DNA of 64,000 bases from an uncultured Opitutia bacterium (GCA_945957395.1 CAMFKE010000006.1:62001-126000); one strand, 5' to 3'; numbered from the stretch's first letter, positions 1 to 10,512 are shown. The notes: generated from the sequence alone by a model not told the origin. Translations and numbers: made by a program.

Positions 1-1
1 C

Positions 2-3000
2 GACGCCACGCCGGCCGCCGGCGCGGAGGTGCTGCGCCTCGCCGAACGCACGCTCGACGCCTCCGGCGCCGACAGCATCGCCCTGGGCGCTCCCGCCGCG
101 CTGGCCTTCGCCGGCGATGTCTCCCTGTCCGCCCGCCGCGAGCTCACCGTGGTCTCCCCGCGGATTGGCCTTCACGCCGACACGCCCGAGGCGAGCGTCG
201 AGCTGGCCGCGGCCTCGGTGCGCTTCACCGTGTACCCCGAATTGGGCAATGACTCCCAACGCCCCGTGCCGGGCGTGCCCGCCGCCCCCGCCACGCTCAC
301 CGGATCCCTGCTGGTGCGCGGCGGCCTCATCGACATCGTGCAGACGCTCGACCTGGGCGGAGGCGAACTCGGCGGCTTCTCACAGGCCCGCTTCGAGAGC
401 GCCGGCGACATCCGGCTCACCGTGGGCAACGCCGCCACCGCCAAAGTGGGACGCCTGCACTCGGCCGGCGCGCTCACCCTGAGCGCCGCGCAGACCTATG
501 TCACGACCGCCTCCGTCGCCCGCCCCGAAGGGCACGCCGGCTTCCTCGTCAGCTCCGACAGGTCCGTCACCTTCCTGGGCAACGGTGCGCCGGCCCCGGC
601 GCCCTTCTCCTACGGTGAGACGCTCACCGTGTCCGCCCCGGTCATCACGCAGGCCGGCGTGCTGCGCGCCCCGCTGGGCGGCATCCGACTGAACGCCACG
701 GAGTCGCTCACCCTCGCGCCCGGCAGCCTCACCTCGGTGTCCGCCGAGGGCAAGGTCATGCCCATCGGCGCCGTCTCCGGCGGCTTTGTCTCCCCCTTCC
801 CGATTGAGTCGGACCAGGCGACCCTCGACAACCTGCTCTCCAGGCACCCGGGCAAGTCCGTCGAGATGAACGCGCCCACCGTGCGAGTGCTCGCCGGCGC
901 CACGCTCGATGTCTCCGGCGGCGGCGACCTGTCCGCCTACGAGTTCATCCCCGGCAACGGCGGCTCCGCCGACCTGCTCCGGTCCGCCGGCTTCTTCGCC
1001 GTCCTCCCCGGATATGTCACGCCCGGCGCGCCCGTCTACTCCGCCCGCGACCTCGCCGACGGCTCCCTGCGCGTGGGCGACGCCGTGCGACTGGAGGGCG
1101 CCCCCGGTCTCGCCGCCGGCGTGTACACGCTGCTTCCCGCCCACTTCGCCCTGCTTCCCGGCGCCTTCGCCGTCACGCCGTTCGATTCCGGATACGCCGA
1201 CACCCTCGCCTCCACCACACTGCCCGACGGTTCGCACCTGGTGAGCGCGCGTCGCGTCGAAAACCTCGCCGGCACCGGCGACGGCGCCGTCTCCCGCTGG
1301 CGCGTGATGTCGGGCGAGACCATCCGCCGCTACTCGTCCTACAACGAGTACTCTTACGACAAGTTCCTCACCGACGCCACGACCAAGGCCGGCGTGACCA
1401 CGCCCCTGCTCGCCGCCGACGCAGGATCCGTGCTCATCCGCGCAGGATCCGCGCTCGACCTCTCCGGCACCGGCCGCTTCGGCGCCCCCTCCGGCGCGCG
1501 CGCAGGCAGCCTCGACATCGCCGCCGACAAGATCGCCGTGGTCGCCCCGGGCGCCGACGCTCCCGACGGTTTCCTCACGCTCGAGGCCGACTCGCTCAAC
1601 CGCTTCGGCGTGGCCTCCCTGCTGCTGGGCGGCTCGCGCAAAGCCTCCTCCGACGGCGCCTCCGTGCAGGTGTCCGCCTCCGAGGTGCTCCTCGCCAACG
1701 ACGCCGCCTCGGCGCTCACCGTGCCGGACCTCATCCTGGCCGCCACCGACCGCGTGACGCTCGCCGACGACGCCGTGATCCGCGCCTCCGGCGACACGAC
1801 CGGCATCGGCGAATCGCTCGCGTTCACCGGCAACGGCGCCGTGCTGCGCGCCTCGACCTCCGCCTCCGCCACGGGACTCACCCGCACGGGCGCCACCACC
1901 GACTCCGGCACCCTCGTGCTCGGCGAGCGCGTCCGCCTCGCCGCCTCCGGAGCCCTGGTGCTCGAAGGCTCCGCCTCCGTGGAGAACCGCCCCTCCGGGG
2001 TCTTCGAGGCGCCCCGCATCACGCTCGCCAGCGCCCTTGTCAGCGTCGGCGACGCCCCCTCGGGCACGCCCGGCCTGCTCATCACCGGCGACACGCTGGA
2101 ACGCTTCGGCAATGCGGGCGAGCTGATCATCCGCAGCCACAACACCGTCGACTTCCACGGCTCCGCTCAACTGGGCGCCCTCGACGCCGCCGGACGCCCC
2201 CGCGCCGGCAACCTCACGCTCGACGCCGCCGCCCTGCGCGGACTCGGCGGCGAAGGCGACGCCGTGGTGGTGGCCGCCCGCTCGCTCACCCTCGCCAACA
2301 CCTCCGGCGCCACGGCCCCCTCCGCCGGCACCGGCGCCGCCTCGCTCACGCTGCTGGCCGACACCCTCACGCTCGGCAAGGGCGTCTCCGCCCTCGTCGG
2401 CTTCGGCTCCGCCGAGCTGCGCGCCGACACCGTGACGGGCTCCGGCACCGGCGGTCTCGCCCAGGCCGGCGACCTCACCGTGCGCGCCGGCCGCGTGGAG
2501 ACCTCCTCCGGCGCCGACACCACGCTGAGCGCCACCGGCGAGCTCGCGCTCCTTCGCTCCGGCGCCGTCCCGTCCGCCTCCTCCGCCTCGGGCGGCCGTC
2601 TGGCGCTCTCCGGCGCGACGGTGCTCGTGGACACCACCGTCAACGCCGCCTCCGGCATCATCGAGGCGCGCGCCACCTCCGGCGACCTCACGCTGGGCGA
2701 AAACGCCCGAGTGAACGCTACCGGCACGCGCACCGCCTTCTTCGACACCGTGCGTCACGCCGACGCCGGCACCGTGCGCCTCGCCTCCGACACCGGCTCC
2801 GTGCGCCTGCTGGCCGGCTCGCGCGTCGATGTCTCCGCCGCGCCCACCGGCGGCGACGCCGGCACGCTCGAACTGCGCGCCGCCTCCGGCGCCCTCGTCA
2901 TCGAGGGCGGCCTGCTCGCCAACGCCTCCTCCGGACGCGGCGGCTCCTTCACCGCCGATGCGGGCGCGCTCGACGACTTCAACGCGCTCAACCGCTCCCT

Positions 3001-6000
3001 CAACACGGCCGGCTTCACCGCCTCGCGCACCGTGCGCGTGCGCTCCGGCGACCTCACCCTCGCCTCCGGCGAAACGCTCGACGCGCACCGCGTGGACCTG
3101 CGCGCCGACGCCGGCCGCGTGCTGATCGACGGGCGCATCGACGCCTCCGCCGACGAGCGCTTCCGCGACGGCGGCGATGTGAGCGTGCGCGGCGGCTCCG
3201 GCGTGGCGCTGGGCGCCACGGGCTCGATCGACATCGCCACCGCCTACGCCAAGAGCGCGAAGGGCTTCGACACTGCCTCCGGCAAGCTCGCCCTCACCGC
3301 CGACTCCGGCACGGTCTCCCTCGCCTCCGGCTCCACTGTCGACGCCGCCGGCGGCGGCCGCTCGGGCGGCTCGGTCGTGATCACCGCGCAGCGCGACGGC
3401 TCCGGCGTGGCGATCGGCGAATTCGCGGCCCGGGTGCGCGGCCAGCGCGAACTGATTGTGCAGGGACGGCGCGACTACGCCGCCACCTCCGTCACCACCG
3501 CCGTGTACAACACCGCCCTCGGCGACGCGGCCACCTGGATGACCGGCGCCTCCGCGATGGCCGACCGGCTCGGCTCGGGCGTGCGGATCCGCCCCCAGAT
3601 CCGCATCGCGTCCTCGGGCGACCTCACGCTGACCAACGACCTCTCCCTGCACACGCGCCGCTACGACGGCGCCGTCGGCTCGCTGCTGCTGGAATCCACC
3701 GGAGACCTGCGCGTGAACGCCTCGCTTAGCGACGGCTTCTCCTCCGCCGCCACCACCGGCACGCTGTTGACCGGCCCCTCGTGGAGCCTCGGACTCTCCG
3801 CCGGCCGCGACCTGCTGCTGGGCTCCGGCAGCACCGGGCGCATCGTGCGCACCGGCACCGGCGAGCTCACCCTGAGCGCCGGTCGCGACCTGGTGCTGGG
3901 CAATGTGAAGTCCACCGCCTACACCGCCGGATCCAAGGTGCCCGACGCCCCGGGCTACTCGTCCTCCGGCCGTCTAGGCGACTACCCGGTGGACGGCGGC
4001 GACCTCGCCGTGCGCGCCGGCCGCGACATCCTCTCCCCGGTGACCGGCGACTTCCTCACCGCCTGGCAGTTCCGCTACGGCGCCGCCGACACCTCGGGCG
4101 GCCTCACCCTCGATCAGACCAAGGTGGCCCGCCAGACCGGCTGGTCCGTGGTCTTCGCCAACTTCGAACAGGGACTGGGCGCGCTGGGCGGCGGCAATGT
4201 CTCCGTGGCCGCCGGTCGCGACATCCGCGACCTGCCCGTCATGCTGCCCACCACCGGCCAGCAGACCACCGCCGTCGGCGAAAAGGCCGACGCGTCCGCC
4301 GTGGTGGTGCGAGGCGGGGGCAACCTCGACATGCGCGCCGGCCGCGACCTGCTCGGGGGCGTCACGCTCCTGGGCCGCGGCGAGGCCACCCTCGTCGCCG
4401 GCGGCGCCGTGGAGTCGGGTTCCAAGAGCCTTCAGCGCAAGGAGCTCACGCTCGCCTCCAACAACGCCGCCAACTACGAGTCGCGCGACCTGCACGCGCT
4501 TTATGCGCTGAGCGACGCCGCGCTGACGGTGAAGGCGCGCGAGCGCGTGGTCATCGAGGCGGCGCTGGACCCGATGATGATCCCGAGCGTCGCGCAGAAC
4601 CGCACGGCCGCCAACGGCAACAAGATCACCTTCTTCAACAGCTACACCGAGCGCACCGCACTGGAGGTGACGGCCGCCTCCGGCGACATCGTCTACCTCA
4701 ACAACCCGTGGACCGGCGCCGACCTGGCGCGAGGCGCCGTAAGCACGCGCCAGATACACCAGCTCATGAGCGTGCCCGGCACCGGCTCGCTCGTGAACTT
4801 CTCGCACGACCTGCTCTTCACCCCGGGCACGCTGCGACTGAGCGCCCTGCAGGGCGATGTGGCCGTCGAGCACCGTTACGCCTCCCGAACCAACCACGCC
4901 CTGCGCGTGGCGCCGACCACCCGGGGCAACCTCGAACTGCTCGCCGCCGGCGAGCTGCGCACGAACACGCCGATCCTCATGATGGATGTGGCGCCCGAGT
5001 ACCTGCGCGGCGCCGCCTCGCCCATGCAGAACACCACCCAGGGCCCCGCCGGCTCGCTCTCCCTCGCCGCCGCCGAGGTGCCCGGCGTGGCCGCCAACTT
5101 CGGCCGTGGCACGCGCCCCTCGCACGCCGGCGACTCCGCCCCCGCCCTGCTCTACGCGCTCACCGGCGACATCGCGGGCGTCTCCGAACTCGATTCGGGC
5201 CGCTTCATCGTGCAACTGCCCAAGTCGGCCCGCGTGCGCGCCGGCGGCGACATCGCCGATGTGACCTTCGGCTTCCAGCACAACTCTGGCGACGAGTTCT
5301 CGGTGATCTCCGCCGGGCGCGACCTGCTGCGCCCCGATGTGCGCGTGATGGGCTCCGGCGCCCTGTGGGTGCAGGCCGGACGCGACATCGACCTGACGGC
5401 CAAGACCGGCGCGGGTCTCGTGAGCGTGGGCAACATCGGCAACCTCACCACCACCTACGACAAGTCCACCCAGCGCCTGGCCAACACCACCGTGAACACC
5501 GCCCTGGGCACTTCCGGCGCCGACATCACGCTCGTCGCCGGCGCCCCCGACGCCGACTACGCCGGTTTCGCCGCGCGCTACCTCGACCCGGCGCAGTCGT
5601 CCCGCGTGGTGCGCAACTACCTGCCCGAGCTGCGCACCTTCCTCGGCGCCTCCGCCGAGGGCCTTGACGACGCCGGCGTGCTCGCCGCGTTCGCCGCGCT
5701 GCCGGCGGAGAAGGGCCGCACCTTCCTGCTCGATGTGTACTTCACCGAACTGCGCGAGACCGGCATCGATGTGACCAACCCCGACAGCCCGCGCTTCGGC
5801 TCCTATGCGCGCGGTTTCGACGCCGTGAAAGCCCTCTTCGGCGACGCCAAGGACGCCCCGCGCGGCGACATCCGCCTGTTCGGCAAGCCCCTCGCCACGC
5901 GCGAAGGCGGCGACATCCGCGTGCTCGCGCCGCGCGGCGCGGTGGCCATCGACTCGGTGTCCAACCCCGCCTCCGGCTCGCAGGGCATCGTCACGCAGAA

Positions 6001-6634
6001 GGGCGGCGACATCCGCATGATGAGCGGCGGCGACATCGCGCTGGCCAACTCGCGCGTGTTCACCCTGCAGGGCGGCGATGTGCTGATGTGGACCTCCAAG
6101 GGCAGCATCACCGCCGGCTCCGGCTCCTCCACCCTGGCCAAGCCTCCCGCCCTCACCTACTTCGTCGACGCCGACGCCAATGTGCTGCTCAACGCCGGCT
6201 CGCTCCAGACCGGCTCCGGCATCGGCGTGCTCGACGCCAACCGCACCGGCCAGGTGGACAGCCGACTCGACCTCATCGCCCCGGCCGGCACGGTGGACGC
6301 CGGCGACGCCGGCATCCGTTCCGCCGGAGCTATCAACATCGCCGCGCAGACCATCCTGGGCGCCGCCAACATCTCCGCCGGCGGAGCGGTGACCGGCGTG
6401 AGCGCCGCTCCGACCGTCAATGTCGCGGCCGTCGCCTCCGCCAACACCGCCGCGGCCACGACCGCCGGCGGATCACCCGACGCGGCGGAGAAGGCGAGCC
6501 GACAGGCCGCGGGCGCTACGGAATCGGCCGCGTCGCTGTTCTCGGTCGAGGTGCTCGGCTTCGGCGGCGAGGCCGCCGAGGGCGCCGGCACGCGCACCGC
6601 GTCGCTGGCCGACTCGGAAACGACGGGCGCCTGA
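2..6634 (+). CDS. Filamentous haemagglutinin-family exoprotein, 3' part (5' end outside window)
   Basis: The frame is open from the first bases, so the gene starts upstream; about 2,210 residues are visible. The protein is rich in Gly, Ala, Ser, Thr and Asp with recurring short motifs such as AGRDL/AGRDI and GGDIR, the pattern of a right-handed beta-helix exoprotein. The last 500-600 residues (the AGRDIDLT, GNIGNL and NYLPELRTFLG stretches and the repeated GGDI blocks) resemble the conserved C-terminal domain (DUF3739-type) of filamentous haemagglutinin-family proteins. Such proteins are normally exported through a TpsB/FhaC-type outer-membrane pore and act at the surface in adhesion or contact. 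No TpsB gene is visible, so it would have to lie upstream or elsewhere. The 5' end, with signal peptide and secretion domain, cannot be judged here. Confidence 0.85.
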   Translation, partial: DATPAAGAEVLRLAERTLDASGADSIALGAPAALAFAGDVSLSARRELTVVSPRIGLHADTPEASVELAAASVRFTVYPELGNDSQRPVPGVPAAPATLTGSLLVRGGLIDIVQTLDLGGGELGGFSQARFESAGDIRLTVGNAATAKVGRLHSAGALTLSAAQTYVTTASVARPEGHAGFLVSSDRSVTFLGNGAPAPAPFSYGETLTVSAPVITQAGVLRAPLGGIRLNATESLTLAPGSLTSVSAEGKVMPIGAVSGGFVSPFPIESDQATLDNLLSRHPGKSVEMNAPTVRVLAGATLDVSGGGDLSAYEFIPGNGGSADLLRSAGFFAVLPGYVTPGAPVYSARDLADGSLRVGDAVRLEGAPGLAAGVYTLLPAHFALLPGAFAVTPFDSGYADTLASTTLPDGSHLVSARRVENLAGTGDGAVSRWRVMSGETIRRYSSYNEYSYDKFLTDATTKAGVTTPLLAADAGSVLIRAGSALDLSGTGRFGAPSGARAGSLDIAADKIAVVAPGADAPDGFLTLEADSLNRFGVASLLLGGSRKASSDGASVQVSASEVLLANDAASALTVPDLILAATDRVTLADDAVIRASGDTTGIGESLAFTGNGAVLRASTSASATGLTRTGATTDSGTLVLGERVRLAASGALVLEGSASVENRPSGVFEAPRITLASALVSVGDAPSGTPGLLITGDTLERFGNAGELIIRSHNTVDFHGSAQLGALDAAGRPRAGNLTLDAAALRGLGGEGDAVVVAARSLTLANTSGATAPSAGTGAASLTLLADTLTLGKGVSALVGFGSAELRADTVTGSGTGGLAQAGDLTVRAGRVETSSGADTTLSATGELALLRSGAVPSASSASGGRLALSGATVLVDTTVNAASGIIEARATSGDLTLGENARVNATGTRTAFFDTVRHADAGTVRLASDTGSVRLLAGSRVDVSAAPTGGDAGTLELRAASGALVIEGGLLANASSGRGGSFTADAGALDDFNALNRSLNTAGFTASRTVRVRSGDLTLASGETLDAHRVDLRADAGRVLIDGRIDASADERFRDGGDVSVRGGSGVALGATGSIDIATAYAKSAKGFDTASGKLALTADSGTVSLASGSTVDAAGGGRSGGSVVITAQRDGSGVAIGEFAARVRGQRELIVQGRRDYAATSVTTAVYNTALGDAATWMTGASAMADRLGSGVRIRPQIRIASSGDLTLTNDLSLHTRRYDGAVGSLLLESTGDLRVNASLSDGFSSAATTGTLLTGPSWSLGLSAGRDLLLGSGSTGRIVRTGTGELTLSAGRDLVLGNVKSTAYTAGSKVPDAPGYSSSGRLGDYPVDGGDLAVRAGRDILSPVTGDFLTAWQFRYGAADTSGGLTLDQTKVARQTGWSVVFANFEQGLGALGGGNVSVAAGRDIRDLPVMLPTTGQQTTAVGEKADASAVVVRGGGNLDMRAGRDLLGGVTLLGRGEATLVAGGAVESGSKSLQRKELTLASNNAANYESRDLHALYALSDAALTVKARERVVIEAALDPMMIPSVAQNRTAANGNKITFFNSYTERTALEVTAASGDIVYLNNPWTGADLARGAVSTRQIHQLMSVPGTGSLVNFSHDLLFTPGTLRLSALQGDVAVEHRYASRTNHALRVAPTTRGNLELLAAGELRTNTPILMMDVAPEYLRGAASPMQNTTQGPAGSLSLAAAEVPGVAANFGRGTRPSHAGDSAPALLYALTGDIAGVSELDSGRFIVQLPKSARVRAGGDIADVTFGFQHNSGDEFSVISAGRDLLRPDVRVMGSGALWVQAGRDIDLTAKTGAGLVSVGNIGNLTTTYDKSTQRLANTTVNTALGTSGADITLVAGAPDADYAGFAARYLDPAQSSRVVRNYLPELRTFLGASAEGLDDAGVLAAFAALPAEKGRTFLLDVYFTELRETGIDVTNPDSPRFGSYARGFDAVKALFGDAKDAPRGDIRLFGKPLATREGGDIRVLAPRGAVAIDSVSNPASGSQGIVTQKGGDIRMMSGGDIALANSRVFTLQGGDVLMWTSKGSITAGSGSSTLAKPPALTYFVDADANVLLNAGSLQTGSGIGVLDANRTGQVDSRLDLIAPAGTVDAGDAGIRSAGAINIAAQTILGAANISAGGAVTGVSAAPTVNVAAVASANTAAATTAGGSPDAAEKASRQAAGATESAASLFSVEVLGFGGEAAEGAGTRTASLADSETTGA

Positions 6635-6730
6635 GCCCGGGGAAGGCCGCCCCGGCGACTCCCACATGGGTCGCCGGGGCGGACCGGCCCGCGCCTCCAC
6701 AAAGAGAGATCCACCATTCATTCAGCATAC

Positions 6731-7645
6731 ATGCCCACCTCCACCCTCCTGAAAGCCGCCTCGGGCGCGCTGACGAAAGCGCGACCGGCGGAAGTGCTGC
6801 CCGCCAACCCCTTCGTTATCCCCACGCCGGAGAACACCGACCTGAGCTTCCTGACGGTCGCCTCCGACCACCTGCCCTACGCCGTCGAATTCTACGAGAC
6901 GCGCCGACAGCTGCGCGAGGCGGTCGTGCTCAACTACACCAAGCGCAAGGAGCGCGGCCCCGAGGCCTGGGCGGAGCTGGTGGCCGAGGCCTCGGCTTCG
7001 TTCGAGCCCCGCGACTGGATGCTGCCGGCGTGCGAACTGCGCGAGCCCGGCGTGATCAAGGGCATCTACGACTACATCCCCATCGCGCACACCGCCCCGG
7101 AACTCTACTCGCCCGAGCATCGCAAAATCATGCAGGAGAACGGCCGGCGCCCCTGGATGTTCCTCGTCATGCTCAACGCGCGCTGGCACACCGCCGACTC
7201 CTTCCTGCACTGGGTGGACTCCAGCCTCGTGCCCGAGGTCGTGAAATCAGCACGCCACCTGGCCGACACCCACTTCCGCGAAACGACCGGCGAAGGCGCC
7301 CCCGCCCCCGCCTTCCCCGTGCGCCGCCGGCTTCGCCCGCGCGCACGCCCCGCCGCCTCGCGTGCGGATTCGCTGAGCACGCCGCGCCTGCGCGAGCGTC
7401 TGCTGTCGCTGGCGGCGCACCGCATACGCCACAGCGCAGCGCCGGGAGAGCCCCTGCGCGAAAGCTACCGGCGCTACCGCGACGCGCTGCCGCGCGGCGC
7501 CGACGAGCGCGCGAGCTTCACGCAGTTTTGCACGCGCGTGGATCGCGTGGCGTCCGATTCGCGCGCCGATTGGCTGCGTCACTTCGTCTACGAGAGCCGC
7601 CTTCGAGCCGCGCTCGAACAGGGTCTTCTGCACCTGGCCGCCTGA
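6731..7645 (+). CDS. Hypothetical protein, 304 aa
   Basis: Not recognised. It starts about 100 bases after the haemagglutinin-like gene on the same strand, preceded by a pyrimidine/AC-rich leader without a Shine-Dalgarno sequence. The protein has no signal peptide or membrane segment. The N-terminal 170 residues look globular (PRDWMLPACELREPG, YDYIPIAHTAPELY). A basic Arg/Pro/Ala-rich linker at about residues 195-220 leads to a second, helical, Arg-rich half that ends in LEQGLLHLAA. The position behind a giant exoprotein could suggest an accessory role, but nothing in the sequence shows one. The codon pattern matches its neighbours, so it is probably a real gene. Confidence 0.75.
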   Translation: MPTSTLLKAASGALTKARPAEVLPANPFVIPTPENTDLSFLTVASDHLPYAVEFYETRRQLREAVVLNYTKRKERGPEAWAELVAEASASFEPRDWMLPACELREPGVIKGIYDYIPIAHTAPELYSPEHRKIMQENGRRPWMFLVMLNARWHTADSFLHWVDSSLVPEVVKSARHLADTHFRETTGEGAPAPAFPVRRRLRPRARPAASRADSLSTPRLRERLLSLAAHRIRHSAAPGEPLRESYRRYRDALPRGADERASFTQFCTRVDRVASDSRADWLRHFVYESRLRAALEQGLLHLAA

Positions 7646-7789
7646 GCGGGGGCCGACGCGCCGGGCCCGTTTCGCGTGATTAGCGCGGCGGGCGCGGCGA
7701 GGTCCGCGCGGTAATACCTGCCCGGGGTCGCTTGACCGCGGGGGCGCGCGGCGGCAGCGTCGCCGGCGTTTCCGTTTTCCTTAAAAACC

Positions 7790-9031
7790 ATGTCAACGCC
7801 CGACCAACTTCCCGCCCGGCGCATCACGCTGATCGCCGGCATCGCGCTGCAAGCCTGCCTGGGCTCCGTCTACGCCTGGAGCTTCTTCACCAACCTGCTG
7901 CAAAAGCCGCCCTTCGGCTGGAGCAACGGGCAGACCTCGGCCGTGTTCAGCCTGGCCATCGGCTTCCTCGGCCTGACCGCCGCGCTGGTGGGCCCGATGC
8001 TGCCCAAGTGGGGCTACCGCAAGCCCGCCGTCGCCGGCGCCGCGCTCTTCACGCTGGGCCACTTCATCGCCGCCTACGCGCTGCACATCAACAGCCACGC
8101 GCTCGTGTGCCTGGGCTACGGCGTCATCGGCGGCATCGGCATCGGCCTGGGCTATGTGACCAGCGTGTCCGCCACCGCCGCGCGCTACCCGGACAAGAAG
8201 GGCCTCGCCACCGGACTGGTCGTCATGGGCTTCGGCCTCGGCGCGCTCATCATGAGCAAGGTGCTCGCCCCGCAGGCGCTTGCGCTGATGGACGGCGACA
8301 TGACCAAGGTGTTCCTGGCGTTCGGCGCGGTGTTCGCGCTGGCCGCTCCGCTGTCGGCCTCGCTGCTGAGCGCCGAGCCGCCGGCGCCCAAGGGATCGGC
8401 CGACGAACGCAAGCCCGACGAGACCGGCACCTTCGGCATGGTGTGGGGCATGTTCTTCCTCAACTGCCTTTCCGGCCTGGGCATCCTGGCCTTCCAGTCG
8501 CCGCTCATGATCGAGCGCGCCAAGGCCGCCAACGCCGCGCTCACCGACGCGCAGCTGGCGTCCGCCGGCGCCACGCTCATCGCCGTGGCCGCGGTGGCCA
8601 ACGGCGCCGGCCGCTTCATCTGGGGCGGCCTCTCCGACCGCATCGGTCGCGTGAACACCTTCCTGCTCCTGCTCGGCTCGCAGGCCGCGGTCTTCGCGCT
8701 GCTGCCCTCGGTGGCCGACCCGCTGCTCTTCGGCGCGCTCATCTGCTATGTCATGCTCTGCTACGGCGGCGGCTTCGGCACCCTGCCCGCGCTCGTGGGC
8801 GACACCTTCGGCACCGCCCGCATGGGTGTCATCTACGGCCGCCTGCTCACCGCCTGGGGCGCCGCCGGCGTGGCCGGCCCGGCCCTCCTCGGCTACCTCA
8901 AGGACAACCACGGCGCGCAGGCCTCGGTGCTCGCGTTCCGCGGGGGCGCCGCCGCCCTCGCCGCCGGCTTCGTCATCGCCCTGGTGCTGCGCGCCAAGGC
9001 CGCTCGCGACGCCGCGCCCAAGTCGGCCTGA
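7790..9031 (+). CDS. MFS transporter, OFA (oxalate/formate antiporter) family
   Basis: A 413-residue inner-membrane protein with about 12 hydrophobic segments. The N-terminal GSVYAWSFF stretch, the following GWSNGQTSAVFSLAIGFLG segment and the Gly-rich fourth helix region (GGIGIGLGYVTSVSATAARYPDKKGLATGLVV) are characteristic of OFA-family major facilitator proteins. A central hydrophilic loop at about residues 195-215 separates the two six-helix halves. The family moves small carboxylates such as oxalate, formate or lactate/pyruvate; the substrate here cannot be read from sequence. It is followed by a hairpin terminator and then a porin on the same strand. The ATG is preceded by TTCCTTAAAAACC, with no Shine-Dalgarno motif. 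Confidence 0.88.
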   Translation: MSTPDQLPARRITLIAGIALQACLGSVYAWSFFTNLLQKPPFGWSNGQTSAVFSLAIGFLGLTAALVGPMLPKWGYRKPAVAGAALFTLGHFIAAYALHINSHALVCLGYGVIGGIGIGLGYVTSVSATAARYPDKKGLATGLVVMGFGLGALIMSKVLAPQALALMDGDMTKVFLAFGAVFALAAPLSASLLSAEPPAPKGSADERKPDETGTFGMVWGMFFLNCLSGLGILAFQSPLMIERAKAANAALTDAQLASAGATLIAVAAVANGAGRFIWGGLSDRIGRVNTFLLLLGSQAAVFALLPSVADPLLFGALICYVMLCYGGGFGTLPALVGDTFGTARMGVIYGRLLTAWGAAGVAGPALLGYLKDNHGAQASVLAFRGGAAALAAGFVIALVLRAKAARDAAPKSA

Positions 9032-9065
9032 GGCCCTCGCCGGCCCGACGAGGCCCGGCCCGAAA

Positions 9066-9106
9066 CGCACCCGCTCCGGCCCGCCCGGCGCGGGTGCGCC
9101 GTTTTC
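9066..9106 (+). terminator. Rho-independent terminator after the OFA transporter
   Basis: A 9-bp stem (CGCACCCGC at 9066-9074 pairing with GCGGGTGCG at 9090-9098) is followed by GCCGTTTTC. It lies 35 bases after the transporter stop and before the porin leader. Confidence 0.6.
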
Positions 9107-9205
9107 AGAACCGGCCCGGAAAACTCCGACCAACGCATCCGGATAAGGTATTGAAAACCAAACGGTATTTGTTTGGCACCTTGTCGGCCCCATCTCCGGC
9201 CCATC

Positions 9206-10468
9206 ATGAAAAAACTTACCGCCCTCCTGATCACCGCCGCCGCCCTCTGCGGCGCCTCCGCCGCGCACGCGCAGGACAAAGCCACGCTGGACCTTCTCGT
9301 GAAGAAGGGCCTCATCACCCAGGTCGAGGCGGACGAAATCGTCGCCGCGTCGGCGAAGCCGAAGGAGCCGGTGCCGGTGCGCGCGGTGGACTCGTATGTC
9401 TCCGCCATCACGCTGAACGGCTTCGTGCAGGGCCGATACACCTCCATCCACCAGAATGAGAAGAAGAGCGGCGCCTCCGACCCCTCCGCCACCAACGGCT
9501 TCGGCATCCGCCGCGCCACGCTCCTGTTCAACGCCCACCTGAAGGAAGGCTGGAGCCTCTCGCTCGCCCCCGAGTTCGACGGCCCCACCGCCGCCAACGG
9601 CACGCAGACCTTCTACCTCCACCGCGCGGGCGTCCAGCACACCTCCTCCGCCGGCTCGGCCTTCGCCGGACTCAAGCATGTGACCTTCGGTTACGAAGAG
9701 TACAACCTGCCCACCGCCTACGATGTCGTGGAGCGTTCGGCCGCCTCCATGCTGATGGCCTCCAACAACTTCGCCGGCCGCCACATCGGCCTGTTCTGGG
9801 ACGGCAAGATCAAGGACACCGGCTTCACCTACGGCGCCGCGTTCACCAACGCCTCGGTGAACTCGTATGCGCCCACCCGCGCGAACAACGAGCCCGCGCT
9901 GTGGGCCAACGCGGCGTACAAGTTCGACTGCCCCGTCACCGGCGCCAAGGCCACCGTGGGCATCAACACCGGCTACATGGCCGAGCTGACCAACTACAAC
10001 ACGACCGCCAACAACGAGAACCTGTACACCAAGCTCGGCGGCGGCTCCATCCTGGGCCTCAACCCGTACTTCACGCTCGCCGGAGAGAAGGCGACCTTCC
10101 GCTCGGAAATCATCGGATGGGTGGCCAACGGCGACCACGGCGCCCAGGATTACGCGCCCCTCGGCTACAACCTGGCCCTCGCCTACAAGGTCACCGAGTC
10201 CATCGAGCCGGTCGTGCGCTTCAGCCAGCTTAACACCAACGGCATCGGTGTCACCAACGCCGGAGCCGTGTTCAACGCCGACACCACCAACCCCGCCGGC
10301 ACCTTCTACAACGATGTGTGGTCCATCTACGGCGGCGTGAACTACTACATCCTTGAGAACCATCTCAAGCTGCAGTTCGGCTACGACTTCTCCCAGCTCA
10401 CCGACAGCGCCGTGGGCTCCCAGATTGACGCCCACGCCCTGCGCGCCCAGTTGCAGGTCATGTTCTAA
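9206..10468 (+). CDS. Outer-membrane porin (phosphate-selective porin O/P type)
   Basis: The chosen ATG gives a 420-residue protein starting MKKLTALLITAAALCGASAAHAQ, a clear signal peptide cut after AHAQ; an upstream in-frame TTG at 9173 would place 11 residues before it. After a short charged segment (DKATLDLLVKKGLITQVEADEIV), the rest has alternating beta-strand character with many aromatic residues (GFVQGRYTSI, LNPYFTLAGE, YNLALAYK) and ends in LRAQLQVMF. A final Phe is the outer-membrane insertion signal of beta-barrels. This matches phosphate-selective porin O/P-type barrels. The substrate is unknown and phosphate selectivity should not be assumed. A strong terminator follows. Confidence 0.85.
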   Translation: MKKLTALLITAAALCGASAAHAQDKATLDLLVKKGLITQVEADEIVAASAKPKEPVPVRAVDSYVSAITLNGFVQGRYTSIHQNEKKSGASDPSATNGFGIRRATLLFNAHLKEGWSLSLAPEFDGPTAANGTQTFYLHRAGVQHTSSAGSAFAGLKHVTFGYEEYNLPTAYDVVERSAASMLMASNNFAGRHIGLFWDGKIKDTGFTYGAAFTNASVNSYAPTRANNEPALWANAAYKFDCPVTGAKATVGINTGYMAELTNYNTTANNENLYTKLGGGSILGLNPYFTLAGEKATFRSEIIGWVANGDHGAQDYAPLGYNLALAYKVTESIEPVVRFSQLNTNGIGVTNAGAVFNADTTNPAGTFYNDVWSIYGGVNYYILENHLKLQFGYDFSQLTDSAVGSQIDAHALRAQLQVMF

Positions 10469-10512
10469 GGCGCCCCCCGGCGCGCCTCGCTCGCGCCGGG
10501 CACCTTATCCGA

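Noticed and set aside
380-3652. A 1,090-codon open frame on the minus strand inside the haemagglutinin-like gene
   Set aside because: It is a Gly/Ala/His/Val-rich reading of the opposite strand of a biased high-GC gene, with no domains. Many such antisense frames occur throughout the window.
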